A DNA stretch of 64,000 nt from Paraflavitalea sp. CAU 1676. Lineage in GTDB: Bacteria > Bacteroidota > Bacteroidia > Chitinophagales > Chitinophagaceae. Of this stretch, positions 1-8,616 are shown one piece after another (the first letter of the stretch is position 1; each line of letters opens with the position of its first letter). Location of the stretch: positions 1 to 64,000 of the forward strand of contig NZ_JARHUJ010000014.1 of NCBI RefSeq assembly GCF_029223285.1, read 5' to 3'. The translations under genes were made by a program, and so were the position numbers. The notes under the pieces were generated by a model. It made no database searches. It was not told the origin of the DNA and saw only the letters and a program-made list of their open reading frames with translations.

Positions 1-90
1 CCACAAAAACAATACTAAAACAACCCTCAGTCACGTCTTTTTATACAGTGCTTTTGTGGATAAACCCCACCTAAAAACTGAAAACGAAAA

Positions 91-121
91 AGGGTGCCTC
101 AAATTACTTTTGAGACACCCT
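91..121 (-). terminator. Rho-independent terminator of the susCD operon
   Basis: A 13-bp stem with one mismatch (91-103 against 109-121, AGGGTGCCTCAAA / TTTGAGACACCCT) with a 5-nt loop. Read on the minus strand it is followed by CCCTTTTTCG, a short U-run. It lies about 40 bp past the susD stop codon, so it most likely ends the susC-susD transcript. Confidence 0.75.
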
Positions 122-161
122 CTCTGTTTTTGTTACAGGAACTACTTACTTATTCAACGTC

Positions 162-1850
162 TTAGTAGCTGTCATTTTGTTTCAGGTATCCCGGAATGTT
201 AGCAGCAGCGTCGATGGCTGTTTGCGGGATCGGGAAGATCCGTTTCTTGGGATCGGTGTTGCTCTTTTCTGTCCAGGTGCCTTCGTATTTGCCAAAGCGG
301 ATCATATCTGTTCTGCGCAGGCACTCCCAATAGAACTCGAAACCACGTTCCCTGAAGAGAATGTCGAGGCTCATCGCAGTGAGGGCGGGCGGAACCTGGC
401 GAGCGGTACGTGCGGCCCTAACCACGTTTACGTCGGCCAATGCACCAGCGGCATCATTGCTCTTACGCAACTTTGCTTCTGCACGCATATGATAGATGTC
501 GGCGAGGCGGAGGATTACGATATTAGCTTCTCCAAAGTTGCGGCCGCTCACTGATTTGCGGCTGAACTCATATTTCGACACGCGATAGCCCGAGGGGTAG
601 TTGCTGCCTTCTGTCGTGAAATCTACTTTCTCGGTAAAGATCACCGGCAGGGTAGGGCGGCTGCGTGTATCATGTACGAGCGCCCCGACTTTCATATTCC
701 CATTGGTACATTTTACGAAAACACCGCTTTTGCGGATGAGTCCGTATTGCTGTCCACGTAGAATACCGCGGTTGATGCGGAACTGCGCGGCAGGTACGCA
801 ACTATCGGCAGGATTGGAATAGATAGACAGGTTCTCTTTGTAAAAACGTGGATCAGCTACTGCTGGATCGGTAGCGCCATAGGCATTCACCCAGGAGCGA
901 TAGAAATCCGACGTGATGGCCGGCCCATCGGTACCGTTGGCATTCACGTAATCGGGCAGGGGAAACTGATCGCCCGAGAGGGAGAAATAAGCCATCCGGT
1001 TGTGACCATTCAATTCAGCACGCTGGTCTACCGAAAAGATGATCTCCTTGTTGGTGTCATTGTTATCGTCGAAGATGGAGAAGTACTCAGCCGACAATTG
1101 ATACTTGTTTCCTGCGATGATCTTATCGCAATACTCGATTACCTTGTCCATATCAGCTGGCGCAAAAGTGAATTGCGATGCATAGATGTTCTTGTGCACA
1201 GTGGCATTGAGATAAAGCCTTGCCAACAAACCCCAGCAGGCTTCTTTCGACAGGCGGCCCTGCGTAACATTGCTTTCGAGGTTGGGTTCCGCAGCCAACA
1301 GTTCGGTCTTGATATATTCATACGCGTCAGCTCCACGCAGGATCTTTGACACTTCATCGGGTTGGTCTTTTACATACACCAGTCCGAACAGATCCAACAG
1401 CATCATATTGTAGTAAGCGCGCATGCCTTTCGCTTCTGCGAGGAAGGTTTTGGCAGACGGATCTTTGGCGGTAGGCAATGCATTGAGCGCCGTGATCGAC
1501 CTGGAAATTGATTGGGTGATGAAGTTCCAGGTGTTACGGATATTCTGATCGGTAGTGGTAAAGTTGTGGGAGTGCATCGCAATGTAGATACCGTTATCGC
1601 CCCAATCGGTACCGCCGCGGTAAGGCAGGATGGCCTCGTCGGTCGATATCTCCTGCAGGGTGAGGTAGTTGGTGTGCAGGAAGATATTCGGCAGTTGTGC
1701 GTACACCGGTGCAATGATGCCTTCGGCGATCTGCTTATCGGTTTGCCCGATGCCCGATGTTTCATCCAGGATCTTTTCGTTCAGTTTGGTACATCCTGTA
1801 CCGGCTGCCAGGGCAGCTATCAGTGGAAGTATATATAGTTGCTTTTTCAT
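162..1850 (-). CDS. SusD/RagB family nutrient-binding outer-membrane lipoprotein
   Basis: Surface lipoprotein that captures a substrate, usually a glycan, and closes as a lid over its SusC partner. The 562-residue product starts with a lipoprotein signal peptide whose lipobox ends TGC, with Cys20 as lipidation site. The middle is TPR-like and helical, and the C-terminal part carries the family signature ERGFEFYWECLRRTDMIRF near residue 500. The gene starts 11 bp after the susC stop, so the two are co-transcribed, and a terminator follows at 91-121. The substrate cannot be told from sequence because no glycoside hydrolase is linked in this window. The family call is firm; the ligand is unknown. 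Confidence 0.95.
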   Translation of the reverse strand: MKKQLYILPLIAALAAGTGCTKLNEKILDETSGIGQTDKQIAEGIIAPVYAQLPNIFLHTNYLTLQEISTDEAILPYRGGTDWGDNGIYIAMHSHNFTTTDQNIRNTWNFITQSISRSITALNALPTAKDPSAKTFLAEAKGMRAYYNMMLLDLFGLVYVKDQPDEVSKILRGADAYEYIKTELLAAEPNLESNVTQGRLSKEACWGLLARLYLNATVHKNIYASQFTFAPADMDKVIEYCDKIIAGNKYQLSAEYFSIFDDNNDTNKEIIFSVDQRAELNGHNRMAYFSLSGDQFPLPDYVNANGTDGPAITSDFYRSWVNAYGATDPAVADPRFYKENLSIYSNPADSCVPAAQFRINRGILRGQQYGLIRKSGVFVKCTNGNMKVGALVHDTRSRPTLPVIFTEKVDFTTEGSNYPSGYRVSKYEFSRKSVSGRNFGEANIVILRLADIYHMRAEAKLRKSNDAAGALADVNVVRAARTARQVPPALTAMSLDILFRERGFEFYWECLRRTDMIRFGKYEGTWTEKSNTDPKKRIFPIPQTAIDAAANIPGYLKQNDSY

Positions 1851-1861
1851 GAGAGTTCGCT

Positions 1862-4800
1862 TTAGAATGTTACGTTAATGCCAACAAGGAATGAGCGTGC
1901 TTTCGGATAAGTAAGGTAATCGATACCATAAGAGGATACGCCTCCATCCTGGCGGTCTATGTTCACTTCAGGATCATAGCCATCATAGGGAGTGATCACG
2001 AACAGGTTCTGACCAGTGAGTGATACGCGGATGTTCGATACCCATTTTGACAGACCGATAGAAGAAGGCTTAAGGTTGTAACCCAGGGTCAGGTTGTTGA
2101 AGCGGAAGTAATTGCCATCTTTTACATAACGGGAGGAGATGGGGGCATCGTTGGTCTTCGCTTCTTCGGGATACTTGGTGGCCTCGGCAGTGGTGTTTAC
2201 GCCTTTCGACAGCAGCAGCTTGTAGAAGTTGGCGTTGGCGGTGTTGTCGTAGATCTTGTTGCCGGAAACACCGTTGAAGTTGGCCGCGAGGTCGAAGCCT
2301 TTATAACCCAGAGTAAGGAAAATGTTATAGGTCTTATCGGGCAACGCAGTACCGATGGCTACGCGGTCGTAGTCGTTCACCAGTCCGTCTTTGTTCACAT
2401 CGCGGTAAGCGCTTTTGCCGTTGGCGTCGAAACCAATGAATTCCTTGAGGTAATAAGTACCGATCGGTTCGCCGTTCACGTATCCATTAACCGGCGAGCC
2501 AGTCAATCCGGCACCTTGTGCATACCCTGAAGCCAGCACCGAGTAGGGGGAGTTTTTCACCTTGTTATCGATGAAGGTGATGTTACCGCCTATGCTGTAG
2601 GTGAATCCGCTGCGGGTAGAGTTGCGGTAGTTAAGATCCAGTTCAACCCCCTGGTTGATGATGTTCATGTCTTTCACATTGGTCCAGGTAGTGGTGGCTG
2701 GTTGAATGGGGTCCGAAGGAACGATCACCAGCAGGATATTACTGGATACTTTGCGGAAGTAATCGATCGTACCGCTCAGTTTTCCCCTCATCAACTCAAA
2801 GTCAACGCCGATATCGGTTTGTTGTGAAACCTCCCATTGAATATCGGGATTAGCAAGGCGGTTATAAGTGGTGCCTGCCGGATAGGTTGTTGAAGCGTTA
2901 AGCGGATAACTAGTGGTACCTGATACAGTAGAGGTGTACAGGGCCTGGGTGATCTTGGCGGGGATCTCCTGGTTACCGGTTTGTCCCCAGCCTGCGCGCA
3001 GTTTCAGACTGCTGAAGGGCGAGTTCTCCATGAATGATTCCTGTGATGCGATCCACGCTGCCGAGAAGGAGGGGAAGTAGCCATATTTGTTATTGGAACC
3101 AAACTTGGATGAGCCGTCTGCACGCAATGTGGCAGTGAGCAGGTAGCGGTCGTTGTAGGTGTAATTCACCCTTCCAAAGTATGATTGTAACTCATTGATG
3201 GTGGCAGAGCCGCCGGGTTTGTTTCCGGCGAGTGTCAACTCCTGACCCAGCCCCGGATTGTAAATAGGTTCGATATCGGAGATGGGGAAGTTGTTGATGC
3301 TGGTGTTCCTGTTTTGTATGAATATCTTTTGATAAGAGTAACCGGCCAGTGCTGTCAACTTACTACGGCCAAACGCAGTGTTATAAGTAAGGTAGTTTTC
3401 AAGCAGGTGGTTGCGGTTAACGGCGTTGTAGGTTTCAAGACGGCCCGGGCGCAAGGGAACAGTATTGGGCAGTGATTGAATATCCCTGGTGCCGGTTGAG
3501 TTGTCGATACCGAAGTTGATCTTATAGACCAGTCCTTTGAAGATGGTCAGCGACCCGCTGATATTACCCAATATGCGGTTGATGTTGGTAATGTCCTTTT
3601 CAAGCGCGAGGGTGGTGAGCGGATTGGTGCCGTTCTGGAAAGGGTAGGGCTTGCCATCGGCGCCATAAGCTGGCAGCGTGGGGTTGGTAGAGATAGCGCC
3701 ACCGATGAGGCCACCGATAGATGGGCGCGTGTTGGCGGTATTGTTGGCACTCAGGTTCACTTCGATCAGCAACTTATCATCCAGCATTTTCTGGGTGAGG
3801 TTGATGCGGCCTGTATAACGTTTGATCTCATTTCCTTTGAGGATACCCTGTTGTTGTTGCATGCCCACTGAACCATAATAGGTGAAGCGGTTGGTGCCGC
3901 CAGCCAATGCCAGGTTATGGTTTTGCGTATAGGCTGTACGGGTAACTTCATCCTGCCAGTCGGTGCTGCCTTTGAAATCTTCGACGGTACCGCCGAGGGC
4001 TGTAACCTGTGCTTTGTATTCTTCGGTAGAGAATACGGGCAATTTGCGGGAGATATTGCTCATGCCACCATTGAAGGAATAGGTAGTGGTGCTGAGACCG
4101 GCCTTTCCTTTCTTAGTGGTTACGAGGATGACGCCATTGGCGCCGCGGGCTCCATAAATGGCGGTTGCCGATGCATCCTTCAATACGTCCATCGATTCAA
4201 TATCCTGTGGGTTGAGAAAGGCGAGCGGATTGGTAGCGCCGCCGGTAGAGGCATTATCGAGGGCTACTCCGTCCACTACATAGAGTGGCTGTGCATCGGC
4301 ACGGAGACTACCGGGGCCGCGTACAGTGACCTTTTGTATACCTCCGGGTTCACCGGTAGAAGAGGTCACGTTTACGCCGGATACTTTGCCTTGCAGCAAT
4401 TCTTCGGGCGAGTTGATGATACCGCGGTTGAAATCGGCTGATTTTACTGATTTAACGGAGCCGGTTACGTCTTTTTTGGAAGCCCGGCCATAACCTACCA
4501 CCACGACTTCAGCAGCGGTGTTGGAAGCTGCGATCTCCAGTTTTACCTCGAGTGTAATGTTGTTCGATGCATCGGGCTTTGCATTGATCACTTTTTCTGC
4601 AAAACCTACGTGCGAGAAGGTGAAGTTGTAGGAGGCTGATGCGTCGAGTCCTTTGAATTCAAATGCTCCTTTGATGTCGGTTTGAACTGATCTTTTAAAC
4701 GATGTTTTTTCGCTGGCTATTACTACGGTTACTCCCGGCATTGGTGCGCCAGTTTCATTCTGGACAATTCCTGTAGCAGTAGCCTGGTTGGTTTGGGTAA

Positions 4801-4876
4801 ACGCAGTCGCGTACATGATGAGGTGCAGCAATAGCAGTCCACCCCACATGGTTACCCGTGGGTTGATGAGTTTCAT
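1862..4876 (-). CDS. SusC/RagA family TonB-linked outer-membrane transporter
   Basis: TonB-dependent outer-membrane channel that imports the substrate held by the SusD partner. It has 1004 residues: a signal peptide (about 1-28), a carboxypeptidase-regulatory-like beta-sandwich (about 34-115), a plug beginning near the family-typical VVVVGYG at about 124-130 and including LYVVDGVALDNAS, then a 22-strand barrel ending with a C-terminal Phe (GINVTF). No N-terminal secretin/FecR-interacting STN domain is seen, so an anti-sigma/ECF switch is not suggested. Control more likely acts through the LacI-type palindrome about 117 bp upstream. The gene is full length with no frameshift. Confidence 0.95.
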   Translation of the reverse strand: MKLINPRVTMWGGLLLLHLIMYATAFTQTNQATATGIVQNETGAPMPGVTVVIASEKTSFKRSVQTDIKGAFEFKGLDASASYNFTFSHVGFAEKVINAKPDASNNITLEVKLEIAASNTAAEVVVVGYGRASKKDVTGSVKSVKSADFNRGIINSPEELLQGKVSGVNVTSSTGEPGGIQKVTVRGPGSLRADAQPLYVVDGVALDNASTGGATNPLAFLNPQDIESMDVLKDASATAIYGARGANGVILVTTKKGKAGLSTTTYSFNGGMSNISRKLPVFSTEEYKAQVTALGGTVEDFKGSTDWQDEVTRTAYTQNHNLALAGGTNRFTYYGSVGMQQQQGILKGNEIKRYTGRINLTQKMLDDKLLIEVNLSANNTANTRPSIGGLIGGAISTNPTLPAYGADGKPYPFQNGTNPLTTLALEKDITNINRILGNISGSLTIFKGLVYKINFGIDNSTGTRDIQSLPNTVPLRPGRLETYNAVNRNHLLENYLTYNTAFGRSKLTALAGYSYQKIFIQNRNTSINNFPISDIEPIYNPGLGQELTLAGNKPGGSATINELQSYFGRVNYTYNDRYLLTATLRADGSSKFGSNNKYGYFPSFSAAWIASQESFMENSPFSSLKLRAGWGQTGNQEIPAKITQALYTSTVSGTTSYPLNASTTYPAGTTYNRLANPDIQWEVSQQTDIGVDFELMRGKLSGTIDYFRKVSSNILLVIVPSDPIQPATTTWTNVKDMNIINQGVELDLNYRNSTRSGFTYSIGGNITFIDNKVKNSPYSVLASGYAQGAGLTGSPVNGYVNGEPIGTYYLKEFIGFDANGKSAYRDVNKDGLVNDYDRVAIGTALPDKTYNIFLTLGYKGFDLAANFNGVSGNKIYDNTANANFYKLLLSKGVNTTAEATKYPEEAKTNDAPISSRYVKDGNYFRFNNLTLGYNLKPSSIGLSKWVSNIRVSLTGQNLFVITPYDGYDPEVNIDRQDGGVSSYGIDYLTYPKARSFLVGINVTF

Positions 4877-4992
4877 TTGGCGTAAATTTTAATTGAGTTG
4901 CAAAGTTGTTAGAAAATCAGAGGGTAGGGATCGTTTAAGGATTATCAATGCGTTAAGTTAATGAGAACTAAATATGATCTTTTATCTTATTG

Positions 4993-5006
4993 CGAAACCG
5001 GTTTCG
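4993..5006. promoter_or_regulatory. LacI-family-type operator upstream of susC
   Basis: A perfect 14-bp palindrome, CGAAACCGGTTTCG, with the central CG step typical of LacI/GalR-family operators. It lies 117 bp before the susC start codon. No LacI-family regulator is encoded in the window, so the cognate protein would have to be elsewhere. The alternative target is the plus-strand gene at 5425, but that is more than 400 bp away. Confidence 0.6.
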
Positions 5007-5140
5007 TGTAATGTTGACGAGAACGTTGAAATGTACATGTCGCCTGCTTTTGGCGCATTCGAAAGCCAGGATTTCTGGCTGTCTGTATGACTTATCCGCG
5101 TGCTGTACTAGTGGTATAGGTGAGGTATTCACGTAGGCTT

Positions 5141-5200
5141 CTCTGGTATTATACCGGAGGGCCTATCAAACTATACTAAGCACTGTGTATACTTAGTATG
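5141..5200. repeat. Two consecutive imperfect inverted repeats
   Basis: The first (5141-5159) is CTCTGGTAT-T-ATACCGGAG, 9-bp arms with one mismatch around a single base. The second (5171-5200) has arms CTATACTAAG and CTTAGTATGG, nine of ten positions complementary, around an 11-nt spacer. Neither is followed by a T-run, so they are not ordinary terminators. They could be protein-binding sites or parts of a transcribed leader. Confidence 0.45.
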
Positions 5201-5285
5201 GTTGCAGAGAAGTTCCAGTGGAGCAGCAGGCGGGTATCCATGAACTCCACTACTACTATCCATGAATTATGCATGAAGCAGGGGT

Positions 5286-5338
5286 TCTGTAGGTGCTCTG
5301 TAAGTGCTCTGTAGTTGCTCTGTAGGTGCTCTGTAGTT
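5286..5338. repeat. 11-bp direct tandem repeat, five copies
   Basis: The unit TCTGTAGGTGC recurs every 11 bp, with the CTGTA core at 5287, 5298, 5309, 5320 and 5331. Copies differ only at the two or three bases after GTA. It ends about 87 bp before the start codon at 5425. The spacing, close to one helical turn, would place all copies on one face of the DNA. Confidence 0.75.
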
Positions 5339-5424
5339 TTTAATATATTATGTTTGAAAATATGTGTTTTGGGCCTTAAATTAGTAGTGTCGATCCATTT
5401 TTCTATCTATAAAACCAAACACTG

Positions 5425-6156
5425 ATGCCTAAGAGAAGAAAGAAGTTTAAGAAGATGCTGCCGAGTGAGCGGCCTCCCTGCCCTGACCCCGGGCGATACA
5501 CCTGGGTTCAAAAGCGAAATGGCCAAGGATATTGGCGCTTGAACCGCGGTACCGTTAAACCAGCAACGTTGAATGCGGTTTGCCGGCTCAATGCCGACAA
5601 CACAGCGATCACCAACCAGGCCGCTAAACGTGTATTGGCTAAGCTGATCCCCTTTACGTTGCCCTTATTGATCAGGAACTCCGTTTCGTATATCGCAGGG
5701 TCTTTCAAACGCTCCTTACTGGTGAGCGAAAAGATGAACTATAGCGACCTCGTCGATTTTGATTTCCAGGAAGAAGATTATGCATTCAATTCGTTGGTAA
5801 AGGGACGCTATCAAATTGCGATCATCGACGATATGCTGCACCTTTCCATTGGTCTTGGCAAAGGAGCGGTTAAAAGACATAGTAAGCTGGCGGAAGGGTA
5901 TTCAGTGGAGTTGATCATATTGTTTGGCGATCCGGCTAGCGATAAAACCCTGCGGGTGGATAGTACGGCTTCGGAAGTATATGAGTTTGATGATAAGGAT
6001 AATCCGAAACTATTCAATTGTTTGTTGTCGCTGCAGCTGCCGGCTAAGAAGCCGTGGATGGCCATGTTGAAAGTGAGTTGTGCGGGCAGGTATGTCGATG
6101 AGGTCGCCAAATACCATGCAATGAAAGTGGTGAAGGTGGGAAATGGATTTGGTTGA
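5425..6156 (+). CDS. Hypothetical protein with a basic N-terminus
   Basis: I do not recognise this 243-residue product. It starts with a lysine/arginine-rich stretch (MPKRRKKFKK) that suggests nucleic-acid contact or simply a soluble basic tail. No signal peptide, membrane segment, CxxC or nucleotide-binding motif is visible. The middle part (about 95-190) looks like alternating beta strands, including YQIAIIDDMLHLSIGLGKG and YSVELIILFGD. It is a single-gene unit with a large upstream region holding repeats, and the next gene is on the opposite strand. Codon use and coding quality look normal, so it is probably a real lineage-restricted gene; its function is unknown. Confidence 0.7.
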   Translation: MPKRRKKFKKMLPSERPPCPDPGRYTWVQKRNGQGYWRLNRGTVKPATLNAVCRLNADNTAITNQAAKRVLAKLIPFTLPLLIRNSVSYIAGSFKRSLLVSEKMNYSDLVDFDFQEEDYAFNSLVKGRYQIAIIDDMLHLSIGLGKGAVKRHSKLAEGYSVELIILFGDPASDKTLRVDSTASEVYEFDDKDNPKLFNCLLSLQLPAKKPWMAMLKVSCAGRYVDEVAKYHAMKVVKVGNGFG

Positions 6157-6256
6157 GGGGTGCTTCGTGGGGTAACCTGAAACAGGGCTTGCGGGATCCT
6201 GCGCGTGCGAGCGGGCATCGTTGGGCTGGTGGTTTGTGAGGCCAGGTACCGGGGAA

Positions 6257-8326
6257 CTAATTGTTAAGCTCCTTTACTCTCGTTTTGATATATCCGTTTT
6301 GCAGGTACTGATAAAGGTTCTTGCCGGGGCAATCGGTCTTGGTGGAATGGTCTTTGTGCGAAGCAATCGTTTCTAAAGGAATATTGTATTGCTGCGCGCA
6401 CCAGGCTATGAGTTTGGTAAGGGCATCCAGTTGTTTTTGTGGTACCTGTTGTTCCTCGAAATTGCCGAGGCAGGAGATCAGTAAATGCCCTGCGGGATCG
6501 TATTCTGTAGCGGTTTCTCCCACGGTGTATACATTCCTTCCTTCATAAATAGTTCCGTCGGGTGCTATGAGGAAGTGGTAGGGTATATCAGTCCAGTTCC
6601 TGTCTTTACCCATACCCCAGGTTTGCACGTTCTTAATATGTTTTGCCGCGTCTTTGGTGCTATCGAAATAAGTGCCTTCATGGTGGATGGTGATCTTTAC
6701 CGGTGTGTGGGTGCGAAAGGGTTTCGCCGCAGCGGCCTGCCATCCCGTGCGGGGCACGATGATGGCAGATGTATTGATGAATTTAATATTGTTCTCTATT
6801 TCTTTGGCAGGGCTTTCATTGCCAGTGCGGTCAACGGCCGTTACTTTGATATGCGTGGGCATGCTCTTATCGGTATTGGCTTCTACTAAGGCTGAGCGGT
6901 CATTGCGGTTCAGTATCTGGTATTTCCAGACATCATTACCGAGGCGGTCTTTGTATTTAGCATAAACGACATAGTGAAACACATCTTTGTCGTCGGGATG
7001 CGTCCAGCTTACTTTGATGGCAGCGCCCAGTTGATCGAGGGTGACGACGGGGGCATCGGGTGCTTTATCGTCGAGCCAGGGGCTGGATGGGATGAGCGCC
7101 TGTTTCTTATAAGGGCCATTGATGAGCCCGTTGGTCATGTTGGGGCTCTTGGTAAGCTGCGAGATGCTCCAATGGATGGCACCCGTGCTGTTGGGAAGCA
7201 TACCGCGGGTGGTCATGATCTGCCCGATGATCTCGCTAACGTTGCGTGCGCTGGTATCGGTACCTACGCTCATGCCGGGCCACAGGTGACGGTTCATGGT
7301 GTTTTCGCCAGCCCACCATCCCAATAATACCGGGAAGCTTTGTTGCAGGCGGCTGATGGGCCAGTAGAGTTGCGGTGAGAAATAATCGATCCATCCTTTG
7401 TTGAGCCAGAGTTTGGCATCGGCATACAATACACTGTACTGATCGAACCCGGCTACGTATTCGGGGTATCCCGGGCGCCAGATGCCGAAGGGGCTTAGTC
7501 CAAACTTCACGTGTTTCTTTTCGGCCTTGATCTCTTTATACAGTCTTTCGATGAATACGTTGACGGCATTGCGGCGCCAGTCGCCGCGTTCCAGTTGGCC
7601 GCCTGCTGCTTTATAGGCTGCATAACTTACGCTATCAGGGAAATCGGCTCCGTTGTTATAATCGGGGTAAGGATAGAAATAGTCGTCGAAATGTACGCCA
7701 TCGATATCGTAGCGTTTCACGATGTCCATTACAACAGCGGTGGAATGATCCTGCGTTCCTTTGAGGGCGGGATCGAACCACCAGTAATTACCTTGCTTGA
7801 GCTTAACAACGAGTTCGGGTTTCTTTTTGACGATTGAGCTATCGGTTACTTCGCCGCCAACAGTATGATGGGCGCGATAGGGGTTGAGCCATACATGCAG
7901 TTCGAGGCCGCGATCGTGTGCAGCATCTACCCAAAACTGCAGGGGATCGTAATAAGGGCTGGGTGCTTTGCCTTGTGTGCCGGTAAGATAATAAGACCAG
8001 GGTTCGAGTGAGCTTTGGTACAGGGCATCGGCCTGCGGACGCACCTGGAATACGACGGCGTTGAAATTGTTGGCCTTCAAATAGTCGAGCAGGGTGATGG
8101 CTTCCTGCTTTTGCTGATCGGTGGTGAGGCCGGGTTTGCTGGGCCAGTTGATATTGGCTACGGTGGCTACCCAGGCGGCACGGAATTCGCGCGATGCTTT
8201 GGGAGCGGCGCCCGGTGCTGCGTTGTTGGTTGTTAATTGTTTTGTTGTGGGTTTGGACGATGAGCAGGCCTGCAATACCATGATGGCTAGCAGGACGGTC
8301 AAAAAGGATAATAATCTGTTGAGCAT
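6257..8326 (-). CDS. Lipoprotein fusing a DigH/GHL10 glycan hydrolase to an N-acetylmuramoyl-L-alanine amidase
   Basis: A 689-residue envelope lipoprotein (lipobox LQAC, Cys21). Residues about 46-405 form a GHL10 (YngK/DigH-type) TIM barrel, recognised from FRAAWVATVANINWPS and the acidic motif DGVHFDDYFYPYP. A fibronectin-III-like linker follows (about 425-515). Residues about 525-675 are an amidase_2/PGRP domain with the zinc ligands visible in TIHHEGT and SHKDHSTKTDCPG. Known amidases of this type cut the stem peptide from MurNAc, and E. coli DigH prefers glycan strands without peptides. The inference is that one protein does both steps in order. It is monocistronic and complete. I am confident about the domains; the coupled activity is untested. 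Confidence 0.88.
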   Translation of the reverse strand: MLNRLLSFLTVLLAIMVLQACSSSKPTTKQLTTNNAAPGAAPKASREFRAAWVATVANINWPSKPGLTTDQQKQEAITLLDYLKANNFNAVVFQVRPQADALYQSSLEPWSYYLTGTQGKAPSPYYDPLQFWVDAAHDRGLELHVWLNPYRAHHTVGGEVTDSSIVKKKPELVVKLKQGNYWWFDPALKGTQDHSTAVVMDIVKRYDIDGVHFDDYFYPYPDYNNGADFPDSVSYAAYKAAGGQLERGDWRRNAVNVFIERLYKEIKAEKKHVKFGLSPFGIWRPGYPEYVAGFDQYSVLYADAKLWLNKGWIDYFSPQLYWPISRLQQSFPVLLGWWAGENTMNRHLWPGMSVGTDTSARNVSEIIGQIMTTRGMLPNSTGAIHWSISQLTKSPNMTNGLINGPYKKQALIPSSPWLDDKAPDAPVVTLDQLGAAIKVSWTHPDDKDVFHYVVYAKYKDRLGNDVWKYQILNRNDRSALVEANTDKSMPTHIKVTAVDRTGNESPAKEIENNIKFINTSAIIVPRTGWQAAAAKPFRTHTPVKITIHHEGTYFDSTKDAAKHIKNVQTWGMGKDRNWTDIPYHFLIAPDGTIYEGRNVYTVGETATEYDPAGHLLISCLGNFEEQQVPQKQLDALTKLIAWCAQQYNIPLETIASHKDHSTKTDCPGKNLYQYLQNGYIKTRVKELNN

Positions 8327-8616
8327 AGTGCAGTTTTGTAACGCTGTTTTTCTGTGTGGCCTTAAAGATACAGGTACGGGGAAAGGAATGGTGTGCAGGC
8401 GGCTTAAAATCCTCTAAAACTTGTTGTTGTTTGCGGGAATTGGCCAGCGGCTGTTGCAGGGGAAATCATTTATGCGTGAAGGGCTTCATGAACCGGCAAA
8501 TGCAGTGCATGAATTCAGGCGGTTAGGTCGAAAGGATGAAAGGCCAGGACTCTTACAATTTGGCGATTTTGAACACTCGTAGATAAGTAAGTTGTTGTGT
8601 AATTTAGTTATCGATT

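Larger units (their letters stand above)
4877..5424. other. 548-bp divergent intergenic region with operator, hairpins and short tandem repeats
   Basis: No convincing gene lies between susC (minus) and the orphan gene at 5425 (plus). The stretch contains a LacI-type palindrome (4993-5006), two imperfect inverted repeats (5141-5159 and 5171-5200) and five copies of an 11-bp repeat (5286-5338), each listed separately. The susC promoter must lie here, but I see no perfect match to TAnnTTTG on the minus strand; CAAAGTTG near 4901 is a partial one. Confidence 0.6.
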
